Below are positions 11,380 to 23,233 of a stretch of DNA of 64,000 nt, piece by piece (position 1 is the stretch's first letter; each line of letters begins with the position of its first letter). The translations under genes were made by a program, and so were the position numbers. This DNA is from Earliella scabrosa (Eukaryota > Basidiomycota > Agaricomycetes > Polyporales > Polyporaceae): contig JABYQQ010000040.1 in the NCBI GenBank assembly GCA_022605405.1, positions 1 to 64,000 on the forward strand, written 5' to 3'. The notes beneath the pieces are model-generated. The model searched no databases. It saw nothing but the letters and a program-made list of their open reading frames with translations, and was not told the origin of the DNA.

Positions 11380-11458
11380 GCGATGTTGGCGTAGTTGGTA
11401 CCTAGTCTGCGTTTTGCTCGAAAGCGCCCGGTCGAGGGTTCGAATCCCGAACACTGCA
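11380..11458 (+). tRNA. tRNA-like sequence (degenerate tRNA or SINE head)
   Basis: A perfect A box, TGGCGTAGTTGG, is at 11387-11398, and a B box, GGGTTCGAATCC, is at 11436-11447. The outer ends GCGATGT (11380-11386) and ACACTGC (11451-11457) can pair at 6 of 7 positions at canonical distance from the B box. The T stem pairs only over its inner three base pairs, and no anticodon loop with U33 can be drawn, so this is more likely a tRNA pseudogene or tRNA-derived promoter than a working tRNA. The right repeat module starts directly 3' of it. Confidence 0.4.
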
Positions 11459-11543
11459 GCGCATTTACGCGGATACATCTGTTCTCGAGCGGATACATCC
11501 GCGAGACGATCGGACCCGTCGCAGATGTATCCGGTATACTGAG

Positions 11544-12283
11544 AACCTACGGCGCACAGCCTGATACACGGACGAGCGCAGGAAGGGGAGAAGCTGGAGC
11601 TATGGGCCGTCTGGGAGGAATAGGGAGCTCCGTCGGAAACCGTCATGACTCGCGCACAAGTCAACAGCCTGAAGTATATTTTAAGTTCCAAACTTGCAAA
11701 CACAACGTTACAAGGATATGCTCTCACCAAGTGAATGAGCCGTGTACCATGCTATTGATGAGGTGGAAGCTCATAGTAGTATCGATGGTACTAGCTACTG
11801 TCAGAGATCTTCAACTTGAATTTTGAAGCTCGAAGCTCGGATGTTCTAAGTGTGTCGAGGGAGTCAGTGGTCAGTGACTGTATTGCAGCAGTCAGACTCA
11901 GAGCACCCTCGTGCTACAATAGGTGATGGTATGCGTGAGCATGGTAGAGACTGAGTAGTATTGAGAGTCTGGCCCGCAACTTTTGGGCGACCTAAGGCGC
12001 TTACTTTAGAAGGGCCGAGCCGGAGAGGCCGGCCGTTGCGTCCGTGAGCGCTAGCCTCGACCTCTTGGGCGAGTACAGTATACCTTCAGCTTCTAATCGC
12101 TCTACTTCTTCTGATCGCATTGTCAATGATATTAGGATGCATCGTCTACAGATCTCCTTCACCGTAAGGCCTCAGAAGTTCATCTGGCTTCGACCGCTCT
12201 TGGATATCCAGGGCAGAATAGACGTGCATGTCTTCCGCGCTCTAAATACTGCAGCTGACGAAGGATACAGGGGAAGCTGTGTA
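11544..12283. other. Intergenic region downstream of P450-1
   Basis: No supported gene. It holds the 3' flank of P450-1 and a non-coding stretch beside the right repeat module. Confidence 0.4.
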
Positions 12284-15200
12284 CTAATCATCTGCCATTG
12301 AGGACGTAACCAGCGCCATCATCTCGGGGGAGCGCGCGCGAATCTCGCACTTGAACGGCTCCGGGTGCCTGCACCCAGTTGATAATCAGATCACTTGCCC
12401 TGACGGGGACAATGTGCAGCAAACTCACGAGGTGACAGAGTCCTTAGTGAACTTCGCCTCCAGCGGGATTGACTTTCCGTCAGCATCCACGGCAGGTGAT
12501 ATGTTGAACACATGCAGCACCGATGCGCAAACCATGAAGAGGGACGACTCCGCCAGATAGCGACCGGGACATACCCTAAGTCACTCAGAAGTCAGCAAGG
12601 AATACACTCGCTCCCTGAGCGAGACCCGCACCTTCTTCCAAAGCCGAAGACGAACGAGGCTGGGTCACGTACTGTCGAATTGATTTTCCCATCCTGACAG
12701 TATCGGTCCGGATTGTAACGTTCCGGGTCGGGATAGACGGATGGGTCACGAGAGTACGCCCTGCATGAAAATGAGATGAGTCTTTACAGATTGCGGTCAG
12801 GCTTTGATCACATCAGGAAACGCTGATTTCTCCGGACGGAGGGCGCCATCTCCGCGGCTCCGTCGCCCTCCGGCTAGATTAGATGTCTCCGCCCGGCGCC
12901 AGATAGAGAAGCGTGTCTCCATCCGGAGAGCCTGTCTCTATCTGGGCCGTCTGTCTCTACGGTAAGTACCTGCTACTGTAGACTTGATGGACTTTGTGTA
13001 GTTGTAATGAGATGTGTTTAAGGTTGTGTTTGGATGAAACTGAGCGCCGCTATGCATCAGAAATATCAAGTTTCAATGACAGGGACCACCGGGGTCACCA
13101 GCAGCGTCACCACTAGTACTTACTAGTGATATTTCCTTGTATTTCCCGTAGGTTAGGTGTGGTACATGTTCATAGGAGCTACCTCTATCATAGTGCTCAA
13201 AAGAGGTGCCGTTCTAGCCCATATGTCATCGTCAGTATGTATACGCTGCCGGACTACCAGGGAACTCGGGAATAGACGCCCGATCCGCGCTGTTACCTTG
13301 TGCCCCTCCCGTGCGCTGACCCGTCCTCAGAGACATGCAATATTTTCTGGAGCGCAACCAAATCTATCAAAATCAACATGGTCAGCATTGAGGGCACCAT
13401 GAGCCTGCTGTACTTACCAGGGCCCAGAAGCAGATCACCGGGTGTACCACTTGAGCTTGAGCCATTGCCCATGGAGTCCATTGGCTCTAGGATTGACATA
13501 CTGAACAACTGAAATGGTTGGTGAACACGTTATGGGGCCAGTCCGAGCCCCTGCTGTACCTCCGTACTGCGGCGGAGACAACGCTCTCCGCACAGAGACG
13601 GATAGAGACAGCAGTCTCTGGATAGAGACACGGTCTCTGCCGAGCGCCAGGCGGAGTTTTCAATCTCCGCATAATGGGGGGGCCTCTCCATCACTCCATC
13701 ACTCCGCTTATGTCTGTATAGTCGGGATAGTTAGCTCGGCGTTTCCTGATGCATACCATAGGTTCGGGAGGATCGTCGAGCCTTTCGGTATGAAGTACCC
13801 ATTGTAGACGTCGTCTTGAACGGTGGCATGTGGAAGTGCGGTGGGCGTCACGATGTGCCACCGGATCGTCTCCTTGATGAGAGCAGTCACATAGGGGAGG
13901 GAATCCCGATCCGAGAAGTCTGGAAGGCGCCCCTGGCCAACAACTCTGTCGAGCTCTGCTTGAGCCTTCTTTTGAACGTCGGGGTAGAGAGCCATCGCTA
14001 GGAAGAATGCCTGAACCGTTGATTCCGTCTGTCATGAGATATGTATCAGTATGTAGCTCTAGCGCGTGACGACTCGCCATATAGTACTCACAGTATCTGC
14101 CCCAGCTGCCGTTCTCCGCCGTCAGTCTCAGCTAATCCAGCGTTACGGGACACATACCGCTGTACAGTGCTGCTCCAATACCAGCGCACATCTCTTCCAC
14201 TGACTCGGTGTCTCCTTCAAGCTTGGTATTGCCGCGCAACACGCTTGATAAGATGCTATCATGGCTAACATCACTCTCCTGTTGGCACGTTAGTCCGGCG
14301 TCATGAGTGAATGCTATGCTCAGTCGAATGCCAACTCACAAGCTTATCCTTGCCTGCTTGGAAAAGGTGAATAATGTAGTCACGAATTACGACGTTGGCA
14401 CGTAGAGCCTCGCGCTTGAAGCCCGCTCCGGGGAACCAGGTAGGGACGTATTGCAGAGCAGGAATAGCCTCGACGAGATATTTTCCTGGCAGGCTCAGAG
14501 CGGATCCTGTGTCCAACAATTGACGTAGCATGGCTATATAGGCCTCGCTTCCCGCAAGATCGAGTCCGTACGCGACGCGAAGTGCCGTGCCAGCAAAGGT
14601 TCTGTGGTATGCGCCGTTCAGCCAAAGAATGAGGAAGGACTGGGAGAGAACGTACGACTCGATGTGCTTGGTGAACGCATGCGGTTCGTCCAGTAGACTA
14701 CGGAGCAGTTGGCGGGCCATACGGCGTTGGAATCCCTGATATTGAACGATGTTGTTTGGCAAGAGCTCGTGGTGGAACACACGCCTATGCGCGCGCCATC
14801 GTGCACCATAACTCATCGTGGGCATAATCCAGTCGGTGTATTCCGTCCTACGCGTGAATGTCTGAGGTGAGGTTAAATTATAAAATATGGGATCACGCAC
14901 AGTTTGCCCATGATCCATGGCGGTCTGTCGGAGTATGTTGCTGACCGCTTGTCGAGTAATTCGCAAGCCATTTCATAGGACCCGATGATGACGAAGTGCT
15001 GGCCAAAGACCTTGAGATGGACCAGATTTCCTGGTATCCACGATCGTTGGTCACCAGTCACCCCTGAACCACATCCGGATCATAAGCATGAATACGCACC
15101 GTACTGAGTACAGAGGTCACGGAATGCTCGTCCCTGATCGACTTGAGGAAAGTCGAACGCGTTGCCAACAACAGGCCAACCGCTTGGTCCCGGGGGATAC

Positions 15201-15319
15201 GAGTGCGACGAAGTCTTCAGGAGCCATTTCCTGACGACGAGCGCCGCAATCAAGCCAGCGAGCAGACCGGGAAGAATGGTGAGTATAGCAGAGGGGACGA
15301 CGCTGGTGATGAAAGCCAT
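12284..15319 (-). CDS. Cytochrome P450 (P450-1), membrane anchored
   Basis: P450-1 is a fungal P450 of about 500 aa. It starts at 15319 with an N-terminal membrane segment (LTILPGLLAGLIAALVV) and the proline hinge PPGPSGWPVVGN. It also has the I-helix AGADTTES, the K-helix ExxR as KETIRW, the PERF-like PDPERYNPDRY, the heme motif FGFGRR..VCPGRYLAE (Cys codon 12569-12571, after an intron) and the tail SHPEPFKCEI. The last exon, joined by a GTGAGT...GCAG intron, ends in TAG at 12284-12286. About ten short introns are seen; one is 996 bp (12761-13756) because a 941-bp element sits in it. All functional motifs are intact. Substrate unknown; monooxygenase at the ER membrane by family. It is a tandem paralogue of P450-2. 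Confidence 0.8.
12811..13751. mobile_element. Non-autonomous TIR element inside a P450 intron
   Basis: The left end CATCAGGAAACGCTG (12811-12825) is matched in inverted orientation by CGGCGTTTCCTGATG (13737-13751), 14 of 15 positions. Inside, the two subterminal zones (about 12870-12960 and 13580-13675) are also inverted relatives, sharing CTCCGCCYGGCGC, GTGTCTCYATCC and CTGTCTCTATC blocks. No transposase frame is present. The element fills all but 55 bp of a 996-bp intron, and the right end is five bases from the splice donor. No clear target-site duplication was identified. Confidence 0.65.
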
Positions 15320-16304
15320 GGCGACTCAGTGTTGGAGCTTGGGTTGGGTGGATGAGAATGTAGATCAACCGTGGTTACACTGGATATATACATGACATCT
15401 GGTGTAAGCGACGGTGCCGATGTCCCAGAAGCGTGACAATGACTCACGGCAGAGACCCGAATTCCCACCGGCATAAGCTCAACCTTGGCAGAAACGATAA
15501 CACTTAATCGCATCCGCCCACCGCAAACTCACACATTCTGCCTACCAACGCATCTTCGCGTGAGCCCGTCAGCTCGAAAGAGCTCACTTGTCGCCGCTCC
15601 GACCGGACCCGGGAAATCGTTATGGCTGAAGTATGACGCGAAGTGCCGCGAAGACGCCGAGGTTTGTGGAGAAACTGTAATACGGAGGATTTGAGCCAAC
15701 CGAGTTTCGCGTTCTCCCTGCAGGTACTAAGCATTAGAATCAACGTGTCAACCTCTTCAATGGCCTATGGCGTACAGGAGTGCCTGGGCTGTACGTGAAT
15801 CGTGTATTCATGGGGTGAGCGCATGTGCGCTTCGCTCATCCGAGTCAGTTGTCGTTCGTGCGAGACGTCCGCTCCCATGCGGAAATGGTACAGCCCTTTT
15901 CTGCACGAGCACTGGTACGCGTTTCGACTCCGGATGTCCAGCGAAGGTTATTCAACAGACGCGTTCCAGTCAGTCACCGCTCATTGAGGCATGACTCTTA
16001 CCCTGCCTGACCGGTGGTACCCGCCAAGACTAACGGCCAAAGAAGTCGTGCTTGTGATAGGCGTCGCCATTTTGGAACGGCAGTGCGGCATTGCATTCAT
16101 ATTCGAGTCACATAGCGCGAAACAAAGCCGCTTGGCTCGCACGGGGCCGAGAAGTGCTACCTGTAACGCTGTTGGGATTCGGATAAGACAAGGTACGGGC
16201 CGCTGACCTGAAGGGACGGAGTCAGCGAGAGAAGTTGCGGGCATGCAGAAGGAACGCGATACAAATTGACACTCACATGGAATGGAACTCTCTTATCATT
16301 AGTG
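15320..16304. other. Intergenic spacer between the two P450 genes
   Basis: Upstream region of P450-1, with a TATATAT run near 15384 about 65 bp before its ATG, and downstream region of P450-2. No further gene is supported. Confidence 0.5.
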
Positions 16305-18372
16305 TCACGGCGTGTCTATTAGCTTTGCGGCGTCTGGAAAGCGCGGCTTGATAGAACAATCAAATGGCTCTGGGTGGCTGCATCGCGTCACGGTGGTCAT
16401 CGTCATAGCAATCGTAATATAGAGTAAACACGGAGAACGCACGAAGCAACGGTGTTCGTCGTAAACTTCGCCTCGAGAGATACAGAGATGCCTGCTTCAT
16501 TCACTGGGGGAGATGTCTTGAAAACGTGCAGGATAGAGGCACACATAATAAAGAGAGTAGCATCGGCAAGATGGAGGCCGGGGCATTTCTTGTATTTCTT
16601 GTCAACATATTTGTCAAGGGAGGTTTACGGCCGAGCTCACCTCCTGCCGAATCCGAAGGTGAACGTGTATGGATCTCTGACCTCGAGCGCAGGTTGCCCA
16701 TCACGCAAAAAGCGATCAGGATTGAAGCGCTCTGGATCAGGATATACAGCCGGGTCCCGGGAGTACGCCCTGAAAATACGGTCATGAGGCGACGGAGTGT
16801 AGGTAATGAGAAGCGCACCAAGCATTCGCGAGAATCACAGATCCCTTAGGTAGATGGTACCCATTGTAGTCATCGTCTTCAAGAGCGGCGTGCGCGAGGG
16901 CAAGCGGTAATACAACATTCCACCGAGCAAGCTCTTTGACCAGAGCGTTCAAGTAGGGAAGCGACGCGCGGTCCGCAAATTCGGGTAGACGTGCGCTTCC
17001 AACCACGGTGTCAAGCTCTGCCTGTGCCTTCTGCTGAACATCAGGGTACAGCGCCATTGCGAGGAAGAAGGCTTGCATAGATGCCTCTGTCTATGGAGAA
17101 GCACCGTGAAACTCACGCCACCTTCCGGAAAATGCCAACTCACCGTCTCAGCACCGGCTGCAAGATCACTACTGTGAACGCTGCGATGTTTCGGATAGTA
17201 GGGTGTCAAACGCACCCATATAGACCGTGGCAGCCGCGCCGGCATAGATCTCTTGCGTCTGGGCATCGTTGACCGAGTCCGCGGAGCGCTGCATCATGGA
17301 CGATATTATGGACACCGGGTGGTTTGATGTGCAGCTCATCTGCGAGTCATTCATTTGAGAAACCTCGCAATCAAATAGTAGAGCACTTACCGCGTTGGTC
17401 TGTCCCATCCGGAACAGATCCTGTATGATACTGATCATCGCGCTTTTGCCTTCACGAGCTTCTCTCTTGAACCTCGCGGCTGGGAGCCATGCCGGTAGGT
17501 ATTGTAAGCCAGGAAGAACCTCGACAAGATATCGTCCAGGGAGGATGACGTCCGTGGCGATCTTGACCAGCCTTCGCAACATCTCGAGGAAGCGATCGCT
17601 GCTCCCGTTCTCTTCCACCCCATATGTAATCTGAAGAGAGAGAACAGCAAGCGCGCTGCGACACTCTGTCAGATGTCCATAGTCATGTCGGTCAAGTTTG
17701 CGGCCACTTACTACTCGATATGTTCTAAGAACAAATGCGGTTCGCCATGCAGATGGCGCAGGAGCAGACGAGCAGTCTGTCTCTGCGAATCCTGATATCT
17801 TTCAATCACTCGTGAATGCAGCTCCTGATGGAGGATCTGCCTGTGGCTCCGCCAGAGTGAACCGTATCTCATAGGAGCGACGTTGTAGTTGATGAGTGAC
17901 GTCCTAACGATCACAATATGGACATAAAACGACGAATGTTGATTATGATGCTCACATTTCGGCCATGATAGAACTGGGCCGATCCGAGTACTTCGCAGAC
18001 CGCTTGTCCAGTAGATCGCAAGCCGCCTCATAGGAACCGAGCACAGTGATAGAGCGTCCGAACACGTTGAGATGTACCAGGTCCCCTGAGGTACTCAATC
18101 AGCCTCGTATCGCAACCCGGGGTGTATGAGGAGGTTGGCTCACCGTAAGTCTGAGTGAGACTGCGAAACTCTCTTCCGAAGTGTACCCGTGGAAAGTTGA
18201 GTAGGTTTCCGATGAGCGGCCACCCATTGGGCCCGGGAGGGAGAGGCTGGTCACGACGTCGTTTGAAGATGGTCAATAGCAGAAGCAAAGTGACAGCTAG
18301 GCTGCACAGCGCAGGTATGGCCCAATGGCCACTGCACAGCGACGAGGTGTCAGCAGTGAGGTAGTGAAGCAT
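16305..18372 (-). pseudogene. Cytochrome P450 (P450-2), probable frameshift before heme Cys
   Basis: P450-2 is a paralogue of P450-1 with the same exon plan. It has an N-terminal anchor (IPALCSLAVTLLLLLTIF), PPGPNGWPLIGN, the EHIEY exon followed by an in-frame intron, I-helix AGAET, K-helix ELARW (ExxR kept), PDPERFNPDRF, TFGFGRR, CPGLHLAD and the tail SHPEPFDCSIKPR ending in TGA at 16305-16307. The intron between GFGRR and CPG (16589-16640, GTGAGC...CAAG) leaves the downstream exon one base out of frame. No other GT-AG or GC-AG choice restores it, so the Cys codon at 16583-16585 falls out of frame. The base after CPG also gives Leu instead of the usual Arg. Everything else looks coding, so inactivation would be recent; a sequencing error is the alternative. 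Confidence 0.65.
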
Positions 18373-19468
18373 GGCAGTATCGCACGAAGATGTTTGGGCA
18401 GGTATGACATAGGAGACTGGATCTCAAAGAGCTCACCTAGTAGTATTTATCCTCCACTTGTGGTAAGCGCGGCATACAGGTCATTCGAACGGGAACGGTG
18501 AAAGATGAAGCTAGCGCTGTCATGTAGAGTTTCGTCAAGTAGGTCATCATCGCGCTCAACACTCATAATTCACGCCCGGGAAGACTGGAAGTTATACATG
18601 AGTAGTCATATATTACCAAGCTGACACTGGGAAAACGTACTGGAGTTGCCTCGCTGGTGATCATGGGGGACGGAGGAGCTGAGCCCGGCATTCGGCAAAG
18701 CGTCACAACATGCAGGATCTGCCAGCTCGTATTGCCATGTCGTCCACAACCCCGAGCGGTTATCGTGACACATCAAATGATGCGCGAAGAGAGCCGTATG
18801 GCAGTCCGGTGGTGGCATGTTGGGCTCTAACCACAGCGTGACGCCAGTTATGCCGCCCTGCCATGCAGGCATGACCCTCAGTTGCCGCTCTTCGCGGCTA
18901 CGAGCCTAGCGTCAGAGGGTGCCTGATTCTCACGGGACAACATTGAGCGGCAGTGGCAAAGAGAGGCAGAGGAACGACATCCTGCAGTGAGAAGACAGCC
19001 CGTCGCTGCCAGTGACGTAAGTATCTGAGTCAACGCGTCAACGCGTCAACGCTGGGAAGTTTGAACGCCAAGCAAGTATGGACCCAGCGCTTATTAGGAG
19101 TCACTATCGAGGCGGCGAGGGCTGTTAGTGTTACTGGACACGACACGCGAAATATCGAAACAGACAGAGGTTTCTGGGTATTCGACAACATGCTGCTACG
19201 CGACATCTGTGTACACAACATCATAATGTACGAGGAGCTGAGTCCGACTCGAGCTAGAGTCATCTACCATTACAGTACAGAGTCTGTACTCGCTGTATAC
19301 ATACGCAATAACCGTTAAAGAGAGCGGAGGTGAGCAAAGGAGTGTCTTGCGCGGGGGGCTGTGTGAGTTGGAGAGACGAGTTGCAACAATAAGATAAATG
19401 CAAGGGGCGTAGAAGGGTCGTGGCGGGCCGTGGAGGGTATGTACGTGCAGGTGCAGGCGCGGGCGGGC
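18373..19468. other. Intergenic region, P450-2 promoter side
   Basis: No supported gene. A GGATAAATAC sequence near 18443 could serve as a weak TATA box for P450-2. Confidence 0.4.
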
Positions 19469-21686
19469 TTAGAAGAAGGGGAAGCGCAGGCTGAGCGAGG
19501 CGACCTCGATCATGGGGAGCAGACGCTGGATGTCCAGCCCCACTGTGAGGGGCTTCTTGCCGTCGACGAACTCGAGCTGCCAGCGGAAGAGCGAGTTGAA
19601 GCGCGGCCACTGCACCCCGGTCCGCGCATTCGGGTTCAGGCTCCGGACGAAGCGGACGAAGTACTCGGTCATGTCGCCGGGGCCGTACGCGTTGAAGAGG
19701 TCACTGCCGTGGCCCTAGACGCGATGCGTGTGAGAATCGCAGTTCGTCAACGACAGGGCGTATCAGGCTACTCACCTTACCGACACCAGGGAAGTCGCCG
19801 CGGCAACTGACTGTAGTTGAGCGGTACATCAGTGGCTGCTGGGACCGTTGCGCAACGAGCTGTGCTTACGGAAAGAGTACGTGGGCTGCGTCCACGAGTA
19901 GGTGTCGAGGAGCATGCGACGAGGAACCTGGAAGATCCAGTCACCCTGGAGGGCAGCGATGCGCTTGTACTGCGGCGTGAACGCGTTCTGCCGGCCGGTG
20001 TCGTAGGGTGAACCTGCTGCGGCATCGGAGGGGTAGAGCCTGAGCAAGCTCTTGAGCTCATATTGAGATGCACCCTGGAACCAGTTGTCCCCGACGTAGC
20101 GCGCGAACTGGGCGTCCGTGGTGATGTTCATGCTGCCGAGCGAGAAGAGCGTGCCCTCATCCTTGACGTTGCCGATGATGAAGGGAATGCGGGCCATCTT
20201 GCCCTGGAGAGCGAGCTTCTGGGGCGCCGACTTGATCAAGACACCATCGGCACGAGGCATGTACGGCGTGTTCAAACCCTGCGCAGGCATTGATCAGGCA
20301 ACGCAAGAACGGGGCGAGCGGAAGGTCGACTCACAGCGTAGGAGATGACGGACGGGGTCTGGTTCACAGCCGCGAGGATCTTGTCGATGGAGACGGTGCG
20401 CAGGCACGCAAGGGTGTCAGAGGCACCCGAGCAGCCGACCTCCTTGACGACGAAGTCGTAGGTACCCTGCAGGTCGGTGATGTCGCCGGTCGGGGGAGGA
20501 CCGCCAGAGTTCATGATACCGGCGCGGAAGAGGCCCTCGGTGTTGCCGTTGTTGGCGAGCATCTGCAGAGAGACGGAGATCGCGCCCGCACTCTCGCCCC
20601 AGCTGCACCACGTTGATCAGACATTGTCCAGGAGCGAGGGGCAAGGAGACTCACATCGTAACCTTGCTTGGGTCACCACCGAAGGACGAGATGAACTTGT
20701 TCACCCAACGAAGAGCAGCACGTTCTGAGGAGATGCAGAATGAGATGGGCGCGAAATGGTTCAAGAGCACGGACTCACGATCCTGAAGACCCAAATTGCC
20801 AACACCAGCCTTCTTGACCTCCTTACCACCAAGGAAACCAAGAGCGTGAAGACTAGACAGCGCGCGTCAGACACGGGGCAGTAGTGATGTGAGGATACTT
20901 ACCGGTAGTTCATCGCAACATAAATAACGGGTTCACCCATATCAATAGACTTCTGCACAATGGTAGTGCCATCGTACCTGAGGAAGAAGCGGGACTTAGT
21001 AAAGCCCCCACGTAATAGGAGGCCAATGTACATACACGGCGTTAGAACCGAAAGCAAACGCGCCACCGTAGATCCACTGAATAGAGCGTGAGGACGGCTC
21101 CCAGGCAGCGACAGACAAGGGGACGTACAACGAGCACGGGAAGCTTGGCGTTGGTCTTAACGTTGGCAGGACGGACGACGTTGATGTTGAGGCCTAACAT
21201 AGGCGATGTCGGGTCGCAACGCGCTCACATAGTTGTCACAAATCAAGTACTCACAGTCCTCGCTCTGAGGCACGTAGGGGTTCCCACCGAACGCGCTCAC
21301 GAAGGGCATGATATCCATCAACAGCTCGTCCGGAACGCCAGAGGGGAAAGTGAGTGCTTGTTGGACACATTGGTTGCCGTGTGTGGTAGCGTTGACCGTT
21401 CCGCTGTAAGAAGTAAGAAGCTGCGGAAGGCGAAGGCGGAGATCTCCAACACTAACCAGAGTCGCGAGTCAGCACCAGACCAAGCGACGGACACGAACAA
21501 CACTTACGGAGGCTTCGCGTAGGGGATACCCAGGTAGCTCTCGACCGTGCCGGTGGTCGTACCGACGACAGTGGCCTTGTCGAGCTTGACGCTAGGGCTC
21601 TCGGTGCGGGGCTTGACCGTCGTGGTCGCGCCGAAGACGAGCCAACACTGAAGGAGAGTAGAAAGAACGAATGAGGTCAACTGCAT
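19469..21686 (-). CDS. Secreted type-B carboxylesterase/lipase (CE3)
   Basis: The protein is about 540 aa in roughly nine exons. It begins with a signal peptide (MQLTSFVLSTLLQCWLVFGA), then VKLDKATVVGTTTG, LGIPYAKPP, the oxyanion exon IYGGAFAFGSNAV (near 21030-21080) and DMGEPVIYVAMNYR. The nucleophile elbow is WGESAGAISVSLQM (near 20560-20600), the acid segment KDEGTLFSLGSMNIT (near 20125-20165), and the catalytic-His exon GHGSDLFNAYGPGDM (near 19670-19710). Family disulfide positions are present (CVQQ with SEDC; GCSGASDTLAC). The C-terminus ends FPFF and TAA at 19469-19471. The ATG at 21684-21686 opens the signal peptide and lies 58 bp from a TATAAAA. It is closest to CE4 of the seven copies. 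Extracellular ester hydrolysis is inferred from the family. Confidence 0.88.
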
Positions 21687-21743
21687 AGTGCCGGCGTGGC
21701 GACGTCGTCGTCGGAATGGGGGCCTCCATCGTCGACACAAAGA

Positions 21744-21750
21744 TTTTATA
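21744..21750 (-). promoter_or_regulatory. TATA box of CE3
   Basis: TATAAAA on the minus strand, 58 bp upstream of the CE3 ATG. Confidence 0.5.
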
Positions 21751-23233
21751 TCGTTCCTCGCGTGCCCCAGGGCGTCGAATTCGGTGATCAAGGAGCGGCA
21801 TGCTCGCGCTCTGATGGACGAGCCTGCAAGATCACAGCTTCACGAGGCACGTCCCTGGAAATCGTTCACGGACGAATGCGCCGTTCCCGTCGATCTGTAA
21901 TCTAGGTAAGTCGATCCTAGCATGCCAGTAAGCAGTGATAAATAACTTCGACTTACTCAACTGCATTGTCTGGTGTCGATCTAGGCGCCTATCACTTCCT
22001 CGACCGTCGCATCACCATCAAGGCCCTCCCAGCGCACAGGCACTTCTGTCTTGATGCTAGCGTGCCGCCGGCGACAGTTTTGGGGTCAAGTGGAGAAAAG
22101 ACCGCTACGATGGATGACGGTGCTGAGGTTATGAGCAAGCCAATACCTACCTACCTAACACCTCTCCAGAATGAGAGCTGAGGCGACGTCGACGTGGATA
22201 AGTTCGAATGTGACCCCAAGCACCGCAGCTTTGATGGACGGCTAGAGTTCTAAGGGCGATCATCCCTTGTCGCACGATGCTATCAGGGGCCTGCGCGCTC
22301 CTGGACGGTTGACAGCGCAAATCCAGACGGTTCCGAGTGAATATATCCACCGTGACCGGATCATACCACCGAGCTGATTCATGAGCGTCGACTCCCTGAC
22401 AGGGTGCCAACGGTGACCGGTCAACGTTCAACCCGATGGCGCCATGAAAGAGCGCGATAAGAGCTCAACGTTGTAAGTAGACACTTACAACATCTTGCTC
22501 GACAACGGCATACTTGTTTCTGACACTCGCAATGAAGCACTAAACGCGAGCCTGGTAACGATGCCCTGCACAGACTCGCAGGAGCGATGAAATGCGAAAC
22601 GGCGAAACAGGGCGTGCACGCCACAAATGCTGATGTCGAAGAGTAACTTGGCTTTCAATAGGAGCAATTTGAACTGACGTGTCTAAGCTCGGCTCGGATG
22701 ATTCTGCCCGAGGCCTGACCAGCTCAGGGTGGATGGCAAGTACTCAACCAAAGGAGGCGTGACATACCTTGAAACTTGAGAATCCTGCCCCTGTCACTAC
22801 TCGCATTTAGCCCGACTCCAGGGACCTAAGCGCGGTGCAGCTCGGACTGCGCCATTCTGGCACCGTTGAATATTGACACAGACGTCGCGCGAGAGTACTA
22901 GGAATCTTCACCAGTATGAAAATCGGAGCAGAGGCAGTCGAGGTTCAACACATCCAGCGATCTCGAGCGCGCAAGCGCAAGGACCACCCTGGCCGGCCCG
23001 ACCGGTCGGGCCGCGCCGGGGACCCGATTCCAGCTCTGCACGAACTTGAAGCTGTGGGCAAGTCATACGACTCGGGGCAACCCCCGAATGGCTAGCGTGT
23101 ACCGTACTTCGTACAACAAGTCGGATTGCGTTACAGCCGTGACGTCCCGAGGACCGTTTGCCACTGGGGTTCCAGGACTATGTACACTTTTCACCGTGCA
23201 ACTACTTTCAATCATCCCGTCAAACACTCTACC
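21751..23233. other. Intergenic region between CE3 and alkaline phosphatase
   Basis: No convincing gene on either strand. It contains a perfect 20-bp palindrome at 22994-23013, about 220 bp beyond the alkaline phosphatase stop codon. Confidence 0.45.
22994..23013. repeat. Perfect 20-bp GC-rich palindrome
   Basis: CGGCCCGACCGGTCGGGCCG reads the same on both strands. It lies in the 3' flank of the alkaline phosphatase gene and could be a protein-binding site or a hairpin in the transcript. Confidence 0.6.

Larger units (their letters stand above)
10367..11543. mobile_element. Putative repeat element with inverted GGATACATCC / tRNA-box modules
   Basis: Two related modules face each other about 1.1 kb apart. 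The outer ends both read TCTCAGT (10367 on +, 11543 on -). Each is followed by a block of about 65 bp with three GATACATC/GATGTATC motifs and a shared core ATCGTCTCGCGGAT. Inside that, each module carries GGGATTCGAAC, the complement of a Pol III B box. The left copy lies at about 10367-10500 and the right at about 11384-11543. Between them are two minus-strand open frames. The ends are imperfect and I found no clear target-site duplication, so the class is uncertain: a foldback element, a pair of tRNA-derived SINE-like copies, or something new. Confidence 0.5.

Noticed and set aside
1..18372. A secondary-metabolite biosynthetic cluster
   Set aside because: Methyltransferases, P450s and esterases are present, but no terpene cyclase, PKS, NRPS or transporter is seen in the window.
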